DNA of 64,000 nt from Cercis canadensis (GCA_003255065.1 QAOA01000580.1:1315039-1379038), one strand, 5' to 3'; shown: positions 26,537 through 39,486, numbered from the stretch's first letter. Program-made: numbers and translations. Notes: generated from the letters alone by a model not told the origin.

Positions 26537-29500
26537 CTATGCAGGAATAAATGTTGCTGGATCCAAAGGTATAACAGTATGCGGAAAATCTGATCTTTGT
26601 CCAGCAAGGGAGTAATATGCAAGAATATGGGCTGGGTGCTCAATCATTACAGGCTCTCCCAGTTGATCAGGAGCAACAACTCTTCTAGAAGGAATCAACT
26701 CGATATTCCAAAATGGACGAGCCATATTCAAAAGATCAGTTCCATTCCCAGATTGAGATGCTCTATATCCTTGCACCCATAAATACCTGAGAGAAGTGAG
26801 TTGAGTGGCAGCAATAGCTAGTGCATACTCACTGAAGGAACAGCCCCTCATTTCAAGTTTCTGAAGGCTAGGACAGCCCTTAGAAAACTCCAGAAGCCCT
26901 GCATCTGACTCTCCCACATAACCTAGAAGCATCCATCTCACATTTTGGCTGTATTTTCCAATGTAAGCAAGCCCCACATCAGTCAAGCCCCCAGGTCGAA
27001 GATAGAGGGCGAATCTTCTAAGCTTGTCGCACCCCCTCAGTAAAGCCCTCACTCCATTGTCAAGTGGCAAATCTGTTATTGTCTCTTCCCGGTCAAGTAA
27101 GACAAGGCGAAAATCACATAGGTTTTTCAAGTGAGTACCAATATGTTCCAGAGATGCGTTTGTAATGTCAGAGACATAAACAGCCAAATATTCCAGTTCC
27201 AGGCAGCCCTGTGACAGAGCAATCAATCCTCTCTGAGAAACAACCCCACCTTCATCCTCCATTCCTTGCTCATCAGCACCTCGTTCAATCCTAAGCCTCT
27301 TTAGTCTCTTACAACTTCGAGCAAGAACTTCTAATCCTCTATCTCCAATTACATTCCTTGTCTGTCCGTAGAGAAATATATTAGTTCATAAATATTTCAG
27401 ACTTGGTCCAACAAAAAGCACTCAAAATAACCTATATCCCAGAATACCAACATCCATTTCAATTGATTTTACTGTCTTACAGTTTTCGTGCTTCATTTTG
27501 TCCAATTAGAGAAGTTCAAGTTACTGTCTATGCATGTTTGCGTCTATAGAAAATACATATGCATGCATGTATAAAAGATCAAGAGTTTACCTCAAGGACT
27601 TCCAAGTTTGGGCACCTTTGGATTAATAAACAATGATCATCTGTATCCAACAACGCATAGAGTAGATCCAATTTTTTTAGTAGGGTTGCAAAAGGGAACA
27701 CTATTGGCATTTCATTCTTTCCCATATATGCTAAACCCAATCGACATAACTTTGCAGGTAAAGATACAGCAGAGTACTTCTCTGGAACCTCATTGAAGGA
27801 ACCTCCACAAAATTCTTCCAGAGCAGATGCTGTTCGAAAGAAGTTCACAAGATCCAAGATTTCACAGTCGCTAATTTTCACAGTGGCTAAGAAGCGGCAA
27901 TTTTTGGCTATAAGTTCAAGGTCCTCAATTTTAACCTTGGCAAGATCTGTCATGTAAAAATTTAGAGTCTCAAGGACTGTGTTATTTAAAGCAAGCTCAT
28001 GTAGCCAGTCACCATCATTCTCAGTAATCTGGCTCTCCTCCAAAAACAAGATCCTTAAATTCCTGCAAAAAGAGAAGTTACATACAAAATCACACAAAGT
28101 TACAACAACGGGGTAAGGTTCCAGAAGCAATGACTCAGATCAGTATACTTCTTCGTACAAAGAATATGTCTAGAATCATGTGAAACCTTATCTTAACACA
28201 AGATGCCTGAACACAGAATATTAATCAAATTATGAGTTTAAGAAATTTGGATGCTTTGTGCAGAGAAAAAAATTCAGAAGTTTCAGCAAGCTCAAATGCA
28301 GTAACATGTCATCTTAGTTTGAAGATTACGAGCAGTTATGGTTAGAGTAAAGGAAACTCAATGATGCTCCAAATGATGGTAACTAAATTCAGTGACCGAC
28401 TTAGAATAGTATGACAGACATTCACTGTAAGCTGTGAACCATACCCAACTTCACATTCAGCAAAGAAAACAAATGAAGGAGATCGATTTTTCAAAAAATA
28501 ACACATTGGTGAAACTTCATAAGATTAAGGGGCAATGTTATTAAAGAGTACATTCTCTTTTAATCTTTCAGCATTTGTAACTAAGGCACAGAGAACTTCT
28601 TGCCTCCTGAAGAATCTTGTAGCCAATTCCTTTCATGTATACTGAAAGGTGGAAAAACTTCTTAAAAAAAAAAGTTGCAAGAGATAATGGGTGAAAATGA
28701 TGAGAGACCAGAAAAGGAATGAGGGAGAATATAGTGGGCACTGAGCAGTCAGACTGAGAATCTACTAGCTACAAACACAATAATATAGTCAGACGAGCAA
28801 AATCATCTGTCCATCTCTAGGAATTCAATTGTTTAATACCCTACATAACAACCCAATGGTACCACTCCTTGGAAAAGGCAGGGCTCAAACGACTGGAATT
28901 ATGATATTATAGTTAAACCTGCCATTTTTTCTTAAAAAAAATGAGAATTAAAAATAAATCTTGCAGCAATAATCCAATAACTTCAACAGAAATAAGAAAT
29001 CAAAAAGAAATGTGCTAAGGATAATAGTCGGGAGCTAAGCCCTCAAGAAAACTCATTTTTGCCTCTTCTTTGGTTGTTATCTTGGCCAAACTAAACAAAT
29101 CATTCATGTTTTCTCATGTCAAAGTGTCCAGCAGACAATATTTCCATATAAATTAATGTCCTTAGGACCTTATCTAAATGTAAACCTCATCATTCCAAAC
29201 TTTCAACTATTTTTATAGTCCACAAATCAAAGCCTCTCCTTGAGTCAAATCATATTCATAACTTCTCTGTACTGGATTTGCATCTAGCAACCAAAATTCT
29301 ACCCTGCAACTTCAAAATACGAACAATATCATCATGGAAGATAGAAAGGCAAATGTATTTATTGAACCACTTCCTAAATTCTCACCAAGTTAACATACAC
29401 CACAGATATGGGATCAAATCCTACATCAACAATGTTTATAAGAAATAAATAGAGGTGGTAACTCACATTATGCAGGTCAGTTAGGCCATTACAGGACAAT

Positions 29501-31539
29501 CTCCAAAAATTAGAAAAAGATGAAAGCACAAAGTATATCTTTTCTTTTCCTTTTGTGTGAGGAAGTACAGGAGTGATTAGATTTCAGAGTCAGAGCAAGG
29601 AAGAACATATGCTTGAACTTAGATGCAACATAAACTGAAGGATTTGAGAGCAAGGGCAAGGACAAAACTACCATGAGGGCTATGTAGGCTATTTAATGAA
29701 ATTAATGATAAATCTAATGAGACTTGGCAGTCTTAAGAATGATGTAACATTTTTATTTTAAATTCAGAATCTGCTCTTGCTTTCTACGACCTACAGGCCT
29801 TCTTTCTCTCTTTTCTATGGTTCTCACAGTAACTGGGCAAACAATGCATCGCCTTGGTTTAGTCTACTGCACCAGAGACTTGATCATCATTGCAATGATA
29901 ACTTCAGTGACAATATAACTCACAAACATATTGTGCCTTACAGACTGTTGAAATACTTCAGCCCACAGTTACAAAGCACAATTCATAGGATAGCAATAAT
30001 TATGCAACAAAACCATCGGAAAAATATTGATCAGCATCCTTTCAGTCAAAAAACAGAGAAGTTTCTTATTTATAAAAGCACAATCAGCCACTATTCAGAA
30101 TATCATTGACTTGGAGGATTGGAAACTTCAGCATAATGAAATTAGCCAATTCAGTCTAAGGACCAAATAAACTAATCTTTTAGCAAATCAACTAAGAGAT
30201 AATAGAAGCATTGTTGGAAAGAGGAACTAAAATGAAATTAATAAAGGCATGTTTGCCAGAGAATGCACCCACCCATAACCAACAGTCAGGGTCCCTCATC
30301 AACAACAGAAAACTTGGGACAAGAGGAGCACAATTTCTTAAGAAAGGGCATAGGACAGATGCTTCCTAGAAAACGATTTGAACTGCAAAATAATAGTAAC
30401 AAGTAACAACCCAGAGGATTTGCCCAAAAAATGAGAACAGCTGGCATTGCTAGTTAAGCATTGCAAATCCAGAAAATAGTAATTAAAAATTATCTCACAA
30501 GATTTGGAATCAAAAGGCAGACGTCAGGGGCACACAGTCCAATGATAGGACGCTCAAACAGGATTAGGTTAGAGCACCCAACAGAATAACGGAAAGGATA
30601 TGCATTCAGAGAGAAAAGGAGATCAAACTCTCAAACCACTTCATCTATTATAGGTGGGAGTGCGGCAAATCTAATAAACTAAAAACGTGCCAGTCTCTTC
30701 TTCCTCTAACCGGACATCCAAGTGACCCTACTCATATGATAACTAATAACATACAACAGTGCATGCCAATCAATCATGGTCTTCCCTATGAAATTAAAAT
30801 TGATATACTTAATCCTTCTAACCTAATCTAGTAACAGTACAGTACAACTTACGCGTGAATTACAATACCAACAAACAAGATCACATACATATTTGAAATA
30901 AACTAACTGACCAAAATGAAGCAAAAAGAAAATCCAGCAAGCTTCAATGATACGCCCACACACTGTCAGCAAATATAATAATGGAACAAAAGTAAAATTC
31001 AGCATCGTTTTAACCAGTATTCAAGAGAAAGAGAGGGTGTATCCTTATCCAAATTACCTGCAATAGCGGCCAATATGGTAAAGGCCATCCGTGGAAAACC
31101 CAGAACACTTATCGAGCTTGAGAGCTTGAAGCACGTGTCCCCGCGACCTTGCTAGAAGCTCAAGATCAAAATCCCTCACAATCATGCGCCGAAAATGGAG
31201 CGATTTTAAGCCATCGAAATACTCTGCAATCTCTTTGACCCAGGGGGTCACATAGCCTCCCCAATCCTCCGGTATCAAATTGAACATAGCCGCCCTCGGC
31301 TTCCCTTTCAGCTCCAGTGACTCCAGGTGCGGAAACCTTCGCCGGAGACGGTCAGGGGTCGTCGTGTAGCACAGAGCAATCGTCACATGCTTCCGCGTCA
31401 ACGAGTCAAGCTCGTACCACCGCCGGCAAACTTGAGAAACCGCATCCCGGTCTTCGGCGTCGTGAATATAAGGCATAACAATATCAAGCACAATATCGGA
31501 CAAGTGAGTACTCATTCTGTTGACGTTTCGATCCTCCAT
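26537..31539 (-). CDS. COI1: Coronatine-insensitive protein 1, jasmonate co-receptor F-box protein
   Basis: COI1 is the F-box/LRR subunit of an SCF ubiquitin ligase. With JAZ repressors it perceives jasmonoyl-isoleucine, leading to JAZ degradation in the nucleus. Exons (minus): 31539-31058, 28062-27591, 27361-26537; GT-AG, joined product 592 aa, the same length as I recall for the Arabidopsis protein. The F-box is at about residues 12-55 (LSDIVLDIVMPYIHDAEDRD, then CRRWYELDSLTRKHV). Leucine-rich repeats follow (LESLELKGK, LQALKLDKCSG, LRILFLEESQI, LETLNFYMTDL, LEVLARSCKRLKRL, LRRFALYLRPGGLTDVGL). PRAAMFN (residues 81-87) is the basic loop that binds hormone and inositol phosphate. The acidic segment ERGADEQGMEDEGG is also typical. 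The first ATG in the open frame was used. Intron 1 is unusually long at about 3.0 kb. Confidence 0.97.
28063..31057 (-). other. Intron 1 of COI1 (about 3.0 kb)
   Basis: The intron separates the F-box exon from the LRR exons. It is AT-rich, with no complete transposon or gene that I can support. An open frame on the plus strand at 29777-30109 is not protein-like. Its size suggests old insertions now too worn to read. Confidence 0.6.
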
Positions 31540-32840
31540 ATCCGTAGGAAAACTTCGACAGCAAAAAATATTAAAGAAAATCTTTAAAACGCCAAAAATT
31601 TTCACAGAAGAAGCTCAGCAAAGGGAATTTCAGGTTTGAGCTCAAAGAAACAATACGATCCAGATCGGTTCAAAAGCTTCGAAGTGTGCTCTCGCAGCTA
31701 ACTCAAAGCAAAATTTCGAAAAAAAAAAATTAAACTAAAATCGGAATACACAGAAATTAATTCACTATCTTGAAAAGTTCATACTTTCAACTAGAACCAG
31801 CACAACAACCTAAGCGCCGCAAAATCGATTACAAGAAACGTCCTAAACGTTTCAAGGGGAAACAGAAAGAAGAACTCAAAGGGCGAAGAAAAGAAGTTGG
31901 TGTTTGGGTATCAAGCAGCGATTCTTGCACTGAATAAAAGCCAATCGGATCGGGACCGTATCGCCGGGGCGACCAATCTCAGAGGGATGAAGCAGCGAGC
32001 TGCTGCGAGAAGAGAACACATTAGTGGGATCCAACGGTTGAAATTGTCGGGGAAAATATCGGACGGCGACAGTTGAAACAGTTTGTGGGAAGGGATTAGA
32101 TCGGACCCTAAATAGAGGTGTATTCTATAATAATATGCGCCTCAAAAAACTGAAAGAGGTGGAGAGTCTAGTTAAGTAACAAAGGGAAGCAAAGCAAAGA
32201 TGGAAATGAGTGTAAGATAGAAAAAGAAAGTGAAAGAAGAAAGACAACGGAAGAAACGACAAAATTTGCACTGTGCTTACCAATTTCTATAATAAAAAGT
32301 CGTGGTGTGGAAATAGATATTTATTGATTATTGAGAGGTTTTTAGAAAAATCATATTTTTGTAAGAGAAATTTATCCCCATTTTATTGCTAGTATCGTGA
32401 CAGTTTTTGGATAAACAAATAGTTTCTATCCATTTTGTTTTATCTAGGGAGGTTTTTTTAATATTTTTATTATAAATATGGGCAGTTTAATTTAAATATT
32501 GTATTTTAAGAACAAAATTTACGTATTTATAATTTTAATTTATTTACGTATATATTATACTTTTTAAAAAAACAAAAACAAAATCTAATATATAAGGATT
32601 TACGCATCAATCTCTTTCCACTACCAATTCGATTGAAACTTTAAAGAATGATTAAAAGAAAATTTATAGGGGAACCAAAACAATGCATAGTTTTAGATGT
32701 ATCCAAAGCTAAGCTAAAATTACAATAATAATAATATTAGTGGTATTATCATATTATGGTATAACTTTGAGAGTCAAGGTAAAAAAAATAAAGAACGTAA
32801 TGCTTATTTAGTAATTTTTTAGATTGAGAATACAACATTC
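31540..32840. other. COI1 5' UTR and promoter region
   Basis: On the minus strand, 31540 to about 32110 is mixed purine-rich and GC-richer than the surroundings and should contain the COI1 leader and core promoter. Beyond 32300 the sequence becomes AT-rich. No gene was seen. Confidence 0.4.
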
Positions 32841-32892
32841 AACGGAACGGCATGGTTCTGTTACTTATGTTAGTTATTGAACTTGGAATAAT

Positions 32893-33285
32893 TAGTGTAA
32901 TTTGAACCCCACAACATATTCCCTCTCTTTCCAACTATTTAATCTTTGGGAATCAATGCCATATTATTGTGCTAAATCAGCAGCCATTTATGAAGAAGCA
33001 AGCGTCTTATTTATATAGCCTTTCTCCATATTTGCCCTTTCCATTACNACGGTATGGTTCTGTTACTTATGTTAGTTATCTCACAAGATTTGGAATAGAG
33101 GTTGTGTAAGTCTCCTAACCGACTAATAACTAGTGTAATTTGAACCCCACAACATATTCCCTCTCTTTCCAACTATTTAATCTTTGGGAATCAATGCCAT
33201 ATTATTGTGCTAAATCAGCAGCCATTTATGAAGAAGCAAGCGTCTTATTTATATAGCCTTTCTCCATATTTGCCCTTTCCATTAC
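32893..33285. repeat. 155-bp direct duplication on both sides of an N
   Basis: Bases 32893-33047 recur at 33131-33285, as far as I can read without difference. A shorter block (about 32848-32877) recurs at about 33050-33079. A single N (33048) separates the two copies. The second copy carries about 50 bp (CTCACAAGATTTGG...) in place of a shorter stretch in the first. This looks more like two overlapping contigs or haplotypes joined end to end than like a biological tandem repeat. Confidence 0.75.
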
Positions 33286-34323
33286 TTCTCTGAAATCCTA
33301 TATCTTCTTTTTTTTTAAAAAAGTTGAAACAAATACTATATGATATCTTTGAAAAGAATAAATAAACATTAGTCTTCTCCACTTTATCCAAATTTTCAGC
33401 TAAGTTGGTCAAAATCAAAAGCAAGATTCACATAAATTATCTTGCCGACACTTCAATTTTAATAAATTCAAACTGGATACAACAAAAAAATGGGCACATT
33501 CCCTTCCCACTGAAACCAACTTTCCTTGGTTGGGAAGTAGATCCTCCTGGGTGTTTGTTATTCTCAGCTTGTACACTACATTTTTTTTATACTTTTTATT
33601 ATAATTTTAAGTTTTAATATAAATTTTAATATCATTTAACTACTAATACACAACTCTTCTAATCCTAATAATTATGTTTATTAGAATTTTAATTTTCTCT
33701 ATTATCGCTCTCACTGTCTCACATATTTATACTCTTCATTCCACTTCAACTTTAATGAGGTAGCTGTCGTTTCATTAATTTTCTAATTAATCTTATTTGT
33801 TTGATTTGTGACATAGATTGAAAAGCGACAAGAACGGGCTCAAGTGTGATTTGAGAAAACGACCATATGTGGTCCCCCACTCCTAATTTCCCTATAATTT
33901 ACAAATCCACCAAGGCTTCTTTCGTTTGACTCCCGAGGCCCAAGTTGAGTTACAGTGCTATTATTGTCAATGGAGAAATTTCAAGTATTGACTTGACATA
34001 TGCTTGCGTCTCTACCATTTCTTTAAATGGAAGCAAATGAATTATGAAGAAACTAGTCACTCTCATCATGCTTGAATTTTTCGTATTTGAAGCTATGATT
34101 GAGTCTATAAGCCTCTGATAGAGTGTTAAAATTTATCAAACAAAAAGTTTCTAAAGATTTATTACGTAATTAATTTCATCTAAAAATGACTCATTAAATT
34201 ATTGTTGGAATCATTTGTCTTGTTTTCCGAATATGTTTTTTGAAAATTCAAAAGGAATATATGATTGGCTGGACACACCTCAATCAAAAGATATCCTCTT
34301 ATTTCTTATCAATAAATAAATAA

Positions 34324-34365
<42 letters not shown>

Positions 34366-34845
34366 TTTATAAATAGAGCTCTCTCGATGACACACGCATG
34401 CAAAATTGCAAAGAACGTAACTTTTCTGCACTAGAATAGTTTGGAGTTAACGCTAGTACCTATTACAATTGACAGCTGAACGAATAGAATTATAATTAAT
34501 GTATATAAAGGTTCATCAGTCATAATTTCTTATTAAAATTCAAATTTAATCCAATAAGTGAATATAGATAATCCTCAAACAATATCATCAAGGATTCAAG
34601 ATGTTATCAAGCAATAACAATAAAATAAATAATACTCANATCAAGCAATAACAATAAAATTAATAATACTCAAACAAAATTATCAAGATGTTATCAAGCA
34701 ATAACAATAAAATAAATAATACTCAAACAAAATTATCAAAATTGTTCTCAAACAATAATAAAAACCTCAAAGCAATTAGAATATATAATGCACATAGGTT
34801 AAGGTTACTCTTTGATTTGATATTAAGTTTTTTTTTGGTACATAT
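33286..34845. other. Gene-free AT-rich spacer with a second N-joined repeat
   Basis: No gene was seen. It includes a (TA)n(GA)n microsatellite at 34325-34365. Between 34590 and 34740 the phrase ATCAAGCAATAACAATAAAA occurs three times, with a single N at 34639 between the first two copies, again suggesting an assembly join. Confidence 0.5.
34325..34365. repeat. (TA)n(GA)n microsatellite
   Basis: About ten TA units run straight into about ten GA units. Confidence 0.9.
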
Positions 34846-35018
34846 ATATATATGGGATAGGGCAGGTTGGGTATTGCTTTCCCCATCCTCGGCCATGGCC
34901 CCGATAAATTACACGTTTAAATCTCAATTCTCATACCCAATTCTTATGCTCCATACCTATACTTGATAGGAGTAAAAATTGCGGGGCCCATTGGGTATGG
35001 ATCAAATTGTCATTCCTA
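34846..35018. mobile_element. Half of an hAT-like element, copy 3 (inverted relative to copies 1 and 2)
   Basis: Read on the minus strand from 35018, it starts TAGGAATGACAATTTGATCC and continues through CATACCCAATGGG to a TA-rich tract at about 34840. This matches the left half of the elements at 5965 and 60753. The other half is missing, so it is truncated at the TA tract. No intact target duplication. Confidence 0.5.
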
Positions 35019-36646
35019 TTTATAACTAACCAAATTTTATGTATGGATATTGGTGAATAATGTGTTTATGTACGAGATAAAGGTTAAAGTTCTTTGTAAG
35101 CCACCTAACTATTTCGTCAAAAATTGATGCTCCTTAACAAGTTCTTTATACAACAATTTTTGGGGTGGTTTGAAAAATTGATGCTTTAATAGAGGTAAAA
35201 AGTAATGTTGATGCTCCTCAACTAGTGCCCCAAGAGCACTCATTAGCAAATTCCTTAAAATTAATGCTCAACTTAGATCCCTAATTAACCAAAATGTGTT
35301 ATTTTCAAACAATTATATAGAAGATTATATTATTTGATAAGTATGCCACCCTCAACCCTAGAACATGGCATTGATGGCCAAGTATGAACGATGCTACCAT
35401 GCTTTATAAACTCCAAGGCCAATTTTATATGAACCAAACATTATTTGGGGGTTATGACTTCAATATTTGACCCCAAAATAACATATCATCATCAGCGGAT
35501 CCAATTAACTTGATCGTCATAATCAAATTGGCAATTCATAATTCAATGATGGAGAATATATTTCTTGTCCAAGAGGCATCTCTAAGCAACTCTTACATGT
35601 ATTTTTTATCATCTATTTTGTCAAATTGTGCCAAAGTTTCTAATCACACATCTTTTGACATTTAGTGAAATCCACTTTATGTGAACAAAAGTTATGTTTA
35701 GATTCTAAACTAAAGTATTATGTTAGCTGCTGTAGTTGCTCCTTAGGGTCCACCACAGACCCTAGGAGTTTATCAGTAACAGCCTCACTGTGGTTAAATT
35801 ATTAGGGATTAATCAACAAAAGTCTTGAGTCTTGAGAATTTTAATAAGCGCAAGTTGCAGTTAGACAGTTCTTTCACACATTGTTTCTGCTTCTGTCGTC
35901 TTGTTTTTGGTTTGTTAGCTGTTGGATAGCAATTGGCATCTATTTCTACAACCAGATGCCACATCATGATGTTTTCCAATTCCATGTGTATTTCTTCGTG
36001 GTAGCAGAGGTTTCTTTCTGCAGATTTCTCAAGCAAAACAAAAAAAAAATATATATATATTATTTTATCTAAAATTAATTTTTTTATGTTAATTTGTGTA
36101 CACTAGTTTGAGGGGTTCTGAAATTTTCATTTTTTTTTTTTGGATATCTCCTTCTTTTTANAGCGGGTCAGTGCTTTATCAATAAAAAATGGTATATACT
36201 CTTGTGATGTTTGAATGAAAAATAAATGTCTGACCATTTTACACAGGGATATCCCTGTTATAATTTTTCTTTAAATCTATACAAAATAGCAATAGTAATT
36301 AGAATCATATTTAAATATAAATGAGTTAAAATGAGTAGGGGTCGAATATGATAATTAAGATAGAGAGAGAAGGGAACGAAAATCAAAATTATAACTAGGT
36401 CTAGGTATAATCTTTGGAGGAAAAAGATTAAATAACCTATAACACTAGGAAAAAGATTAGAGTTAGACCACAAGTACAAATTTGCTAAAGTTTTAATAGG
36501 ATTATAATTTGGGTAACCAATAAACTAATCACATTGGGTGATTAAATATGATTTCCTATGGTACTTGGAAAAAGGACTAAAGCAACCCCAACGGATAATC
36601 CAATAAGATTTTTTTATTTTGTGTCGCCTCCCGCTGTAATGCCCAG
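35019..36646. other. Gene-free spacer
   Basis: AT-rich DNA with a single N at 36161. I see no gene. The right part (about 36230-36646) may be the body of a Helitron ending at 36674, but its 5' end could not be identified. Confidence 0.35.
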
Positions 36647-36674
36647 CCGCGCATCGCGCGGGGCCCAATACTAG
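36647..36674 (+). mobile_element. Probable Helitron 3' terminus
   Basis: A GC-rich hairpin CCGCGC-ATC-GCGCGG (36647-36661) is followed nine bases later by CTAG (36671-36674) and then T. Helitrons end in a short hairpin followed by CTRR and insert between A and T. The GC-rich hairpin stands out sharply in very AT-rich surroundings. The matching 5' end (TC...) was not identified, so length and family are unknown. Confidence 0.5.
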
Positions 36675-37047
36675 TATAAAGTAACAATAGGAACCTTTAC
36701 TAAAATACTCATGTATTCGACCATTTTAGTTACCATAAATCCAAGTAAGATATCAAATAAGGCGTAGTTCAATTTTCGTGTAGAGAATGTAGAAAAATAG
36801 AAAATGGGGTGAAATATAGACCTTTTTTAATTGTTTTTTACTACGAAATTGAAAAGATTCTTAGTATTTAATAAAGGGAAAGAAAAAAATTACGTTCCCT
36901 TTTATTCATCTTACATTTCTTTGTATAATTATAGTAAGTGAATATAAAATTATTTGTGTCTCAGAAATTTATCCCATTTATTTATCACCTTCTCAATTCT
37001 TTTTCTTGGTAAAACCTCGCACCTTTACGTCTATCAAGATTTTAAGA

Positions 37048-37048
<1 letters not shown>

Positions 37049-37115
<67 letters not shown>
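37049..37115. repeat. Compound (TA)n(GT)n microsatellite
   Basis: About 19 TA units followed by about 14 GT units. It can form cruciform or Z-DNA and should be highly variable in length between individuals. Confidence 0.95.
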
Positions 37116-37117
<2 letters not shown>

Positions 37118-37927
37118 TTCGAGTGGGATCCACTTACACCGAGTAAAGTTAAGACTCGTCACATTTATACATTTCAATATCTCTTTGTAGAAAGTGAATT
37201 TCATAGATTCAACCATTGAATTAAAAGTTTTCATGAGTAAATCATGCTCATAAAATTTTATAAATTTTGAGAATTAATTATTTTCCATTGAATTATCTTA
37301 TTTTCATAGATAACAATTTTTTAAAAATATAAGTAAATATCATCAATTAGATTAGGTATTTAGAATTTTCAATTTACTTAAAATTTGATATGTATGATTA
37401 ATATCATAATATCACATGATTCGATTGTTGAATTAATTAAATTCACCTTGTAAAAGAAGTTGTTCAAGATTGAAAGTGTTTAAGTCTTACATTCTAAGTT
37501 GATCCTCACACATGCGCAAACAATTCGAAGCAACTAAAACTTCCATTGCTCTTGATCGTGCCAAATTATTAACAGTGAAAATTAACAGTTTTCGAAACCC
37601 ACTATTTTTTATCCTTATTTGTTTGCCTTGGACTAGGATTCTCTCCAATGTATAGAATCTAAGGCATTTAGAAAGAAAAACACCAGATGCATAAGCAAAA
37701 TAGTGGTGGATCGATGTAAAGAGAATAAGAATACATTAATGAGGATCAAGAACTAATACAACCGAAGCACAATATGATGTAGATGTGCATGGAGAAATTA
37801 AAAATCTGACACAATCGTGTATCGGTGTGTGTAGAAACTACAACTAAGAAACTATGCTAAATCTACTCCTACTACTAAGAAGGAACAAAGAAAAAGATAA
37901 ATCAACTTTGTAGTTGTTTGATATTTG

Positions 37928-37932
37928 GAAGG
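37928..37932. other. Target site duplication of the copia element (GAAGG), left
   Basis: GAAGG here matches GAAGG at 42765-42769 just outside the other LTR; 5 bp is the normal length for Ty1/copia integration. Confidence 0.85.
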
Positions 37933-38136
37933 TAAAGATGCTGGATATAAATGAAGGAATTCTATATTGTATTTCATTGATGTACAGTGACTGATATATA
38001 TACTACTGCACTTAGTAACAAAATGCAGTATATCAAGAAATATAAAAGGACCACGTGTGGACCTAATCATATAACCTATAACAACTATTTGAATATTTAA
38101 GTTATCTATATTGTGGTTGCATTATCTTCACTAACA
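37933..38136 (-). repeat. 3' LTR of the copia element (204 bp)
   Basis: Minus strand: TGTTAGTGAAG... to ...CAGCATCTTTA. It lacks the internal 74-bp duplication of the 5' LTR. Confidence 0.9.
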
Positions 38137-38148
38137 CGCCCCCGTAAG
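38137..38148 (-). other. Polypurine tract of the copia element
   Basis: On the minus strand ACGGGGGCG lies directly against the TGTTAG start of the 3' LTR, the position of the plus-strand primer. Confidence 0.7.
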
Positions 38149-38283
38149 ATTGGCGTACCATCAAGTACTCCAATCTTGGATCGAAGATGACAGAAAACTG
38201 CCGGACGATTAACCCCGACAGCCCCTTTGAGAATCCGTCTCGTAGTATGGAGAATCCGTCATAGCTAGAGGTTCCAGGAACAA

Positions 38284-39486
38284 CTAGTACTCAAAGGATG
38301 ATCGAACATCAGTGAACACTGAAGTAGGCAACGGTTTGGTTAGAATATTTGCAAGTTGATATTTGCTTGAGACATGGTGAACTCGAAGCTGGTTAGAAGC
38401 AACTTTTCCCCTGACAAAGTGATAGTCAAGAGAGATGTGCTTCATTATAGAGTGGAAAATTAGGTTTGCACAGAGATAAGTGACACCCACATTATCACAG
38501 TAAATGAGAGGGGGCTGAGTGGTTGCAATGCCAAGCTCTTTGAGAAGGTTGAGCAACCATGATAATTCAACAGTGATGGAGGCAACCGCACGGTATTCAG
38601 TTTCTGTAGAGGACCTAGCCACTGTTCTTTGTTTCTTGGATGACCAAGAGACTGCATTTGGACCCATGAAGACTAAGTAACCATAGGTAGAAGTTTTGTC
38701 ATTGGGGTTCCCAGCCCAATCCGCATATGAGTAGGCATGCAGCTGTATAGGCGTATGAGAAGACAAATGCAAGCCAAAGTTGATAGTATTCTTGAGATAC
38801 CGTAGAATACGTTTGAGAGCTTGAAGATGCGTATGAGTGGGACGATGCATAAATTGTAAGCATTTGTTGACAGCAAAGCCAATGTCAGGTCTTGTAAGAG
38901 AGAGATACTAAAGTGCACCTACAACACTTCTATAGTCAGTAGCATTAACTAGAACAGTGCCATCATCAAGTTTGAGGGAAACAGATGTGGACATAGGGGT
39001 TGTTGAGCCTTTAGCACCAGCCATATCAGATTTCTCTAAGAGGTCCTGAATATATTTTTTTTGAGATAGGAACAGACCAGTGCTGGTGGGAATGAATTCA
39101 ACACCCAAAAAACAGGTGGGTTGGCTGAGGTCTTTAAGAGAGAACCGCTGAGCAATACTTTGACAAAATGTGCTAAAAAAAGCTGAGTTACTTCCAGTGA
39201 GAAGTAGGTCATCCACATAAACCAGAAAATATGCTAAAATTTCATTCCTATTATAAATGAAAAAAGAACCATCAGCTAGAGAATTGGTGAAACCGAAAGA
39301 AAGAAGAAAGTTTGCAAGTTCAGTATACCAGGCCCTGGGTGCCTGTTTTAAACCATAGATGACTTTGTGGAGTTTGCAAACATAATGAGGATGAGCAGGG
39401 TCAACATGTCCCTGAGGTTGGCACATATATACATTATTATGTAAGGTGCCCTGCAAAAAAGTATTGTTGACGTTCATGTGCTTCAA
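38284..39486 (-). pseudogene. Copia reverse transcriptase and RNase H region (broken)
   Basis: On the minus strand 39486-38911 encodes the reverse transcriptase part: NNTFLQGTLHNNVYM, VCKLHKVIYGLKQAPRAWY and the catalytic YVDD box (FLVYVDDLLLTGS, about 39219-39208). A stop at 38908-38910 falls where related elements have a Gln in the GALQYLT motif. The same frame then continues into RNase H (38850-38284): SYADWAGNPNDKTSTYGY, SSTETEYRAVA, YCDNVGVTYL, HISLDYHFVRGKV, ILTKPLP. The domains are recognisable from end to end but cannot be translated as one protein. This part lies in a different frame from gag and integrase. Confidence 0.88.

Noticed and set aside
29777..30109. 110-codon open frame in COI1 intron 1
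   Set aside because: Opposite strand to COI1, no motif, biased composition; likely chance.
34846..35018. GC-richer patch considered as a gene fragment
   Set aside because: It matches the left half of the hAT-like elements in reverse orientation, which accounts for its composition.
37034..37234. Open frames over the TA/GT repeat
   Set aside because: They translate a microsatellite into YIYI/THTH runs.
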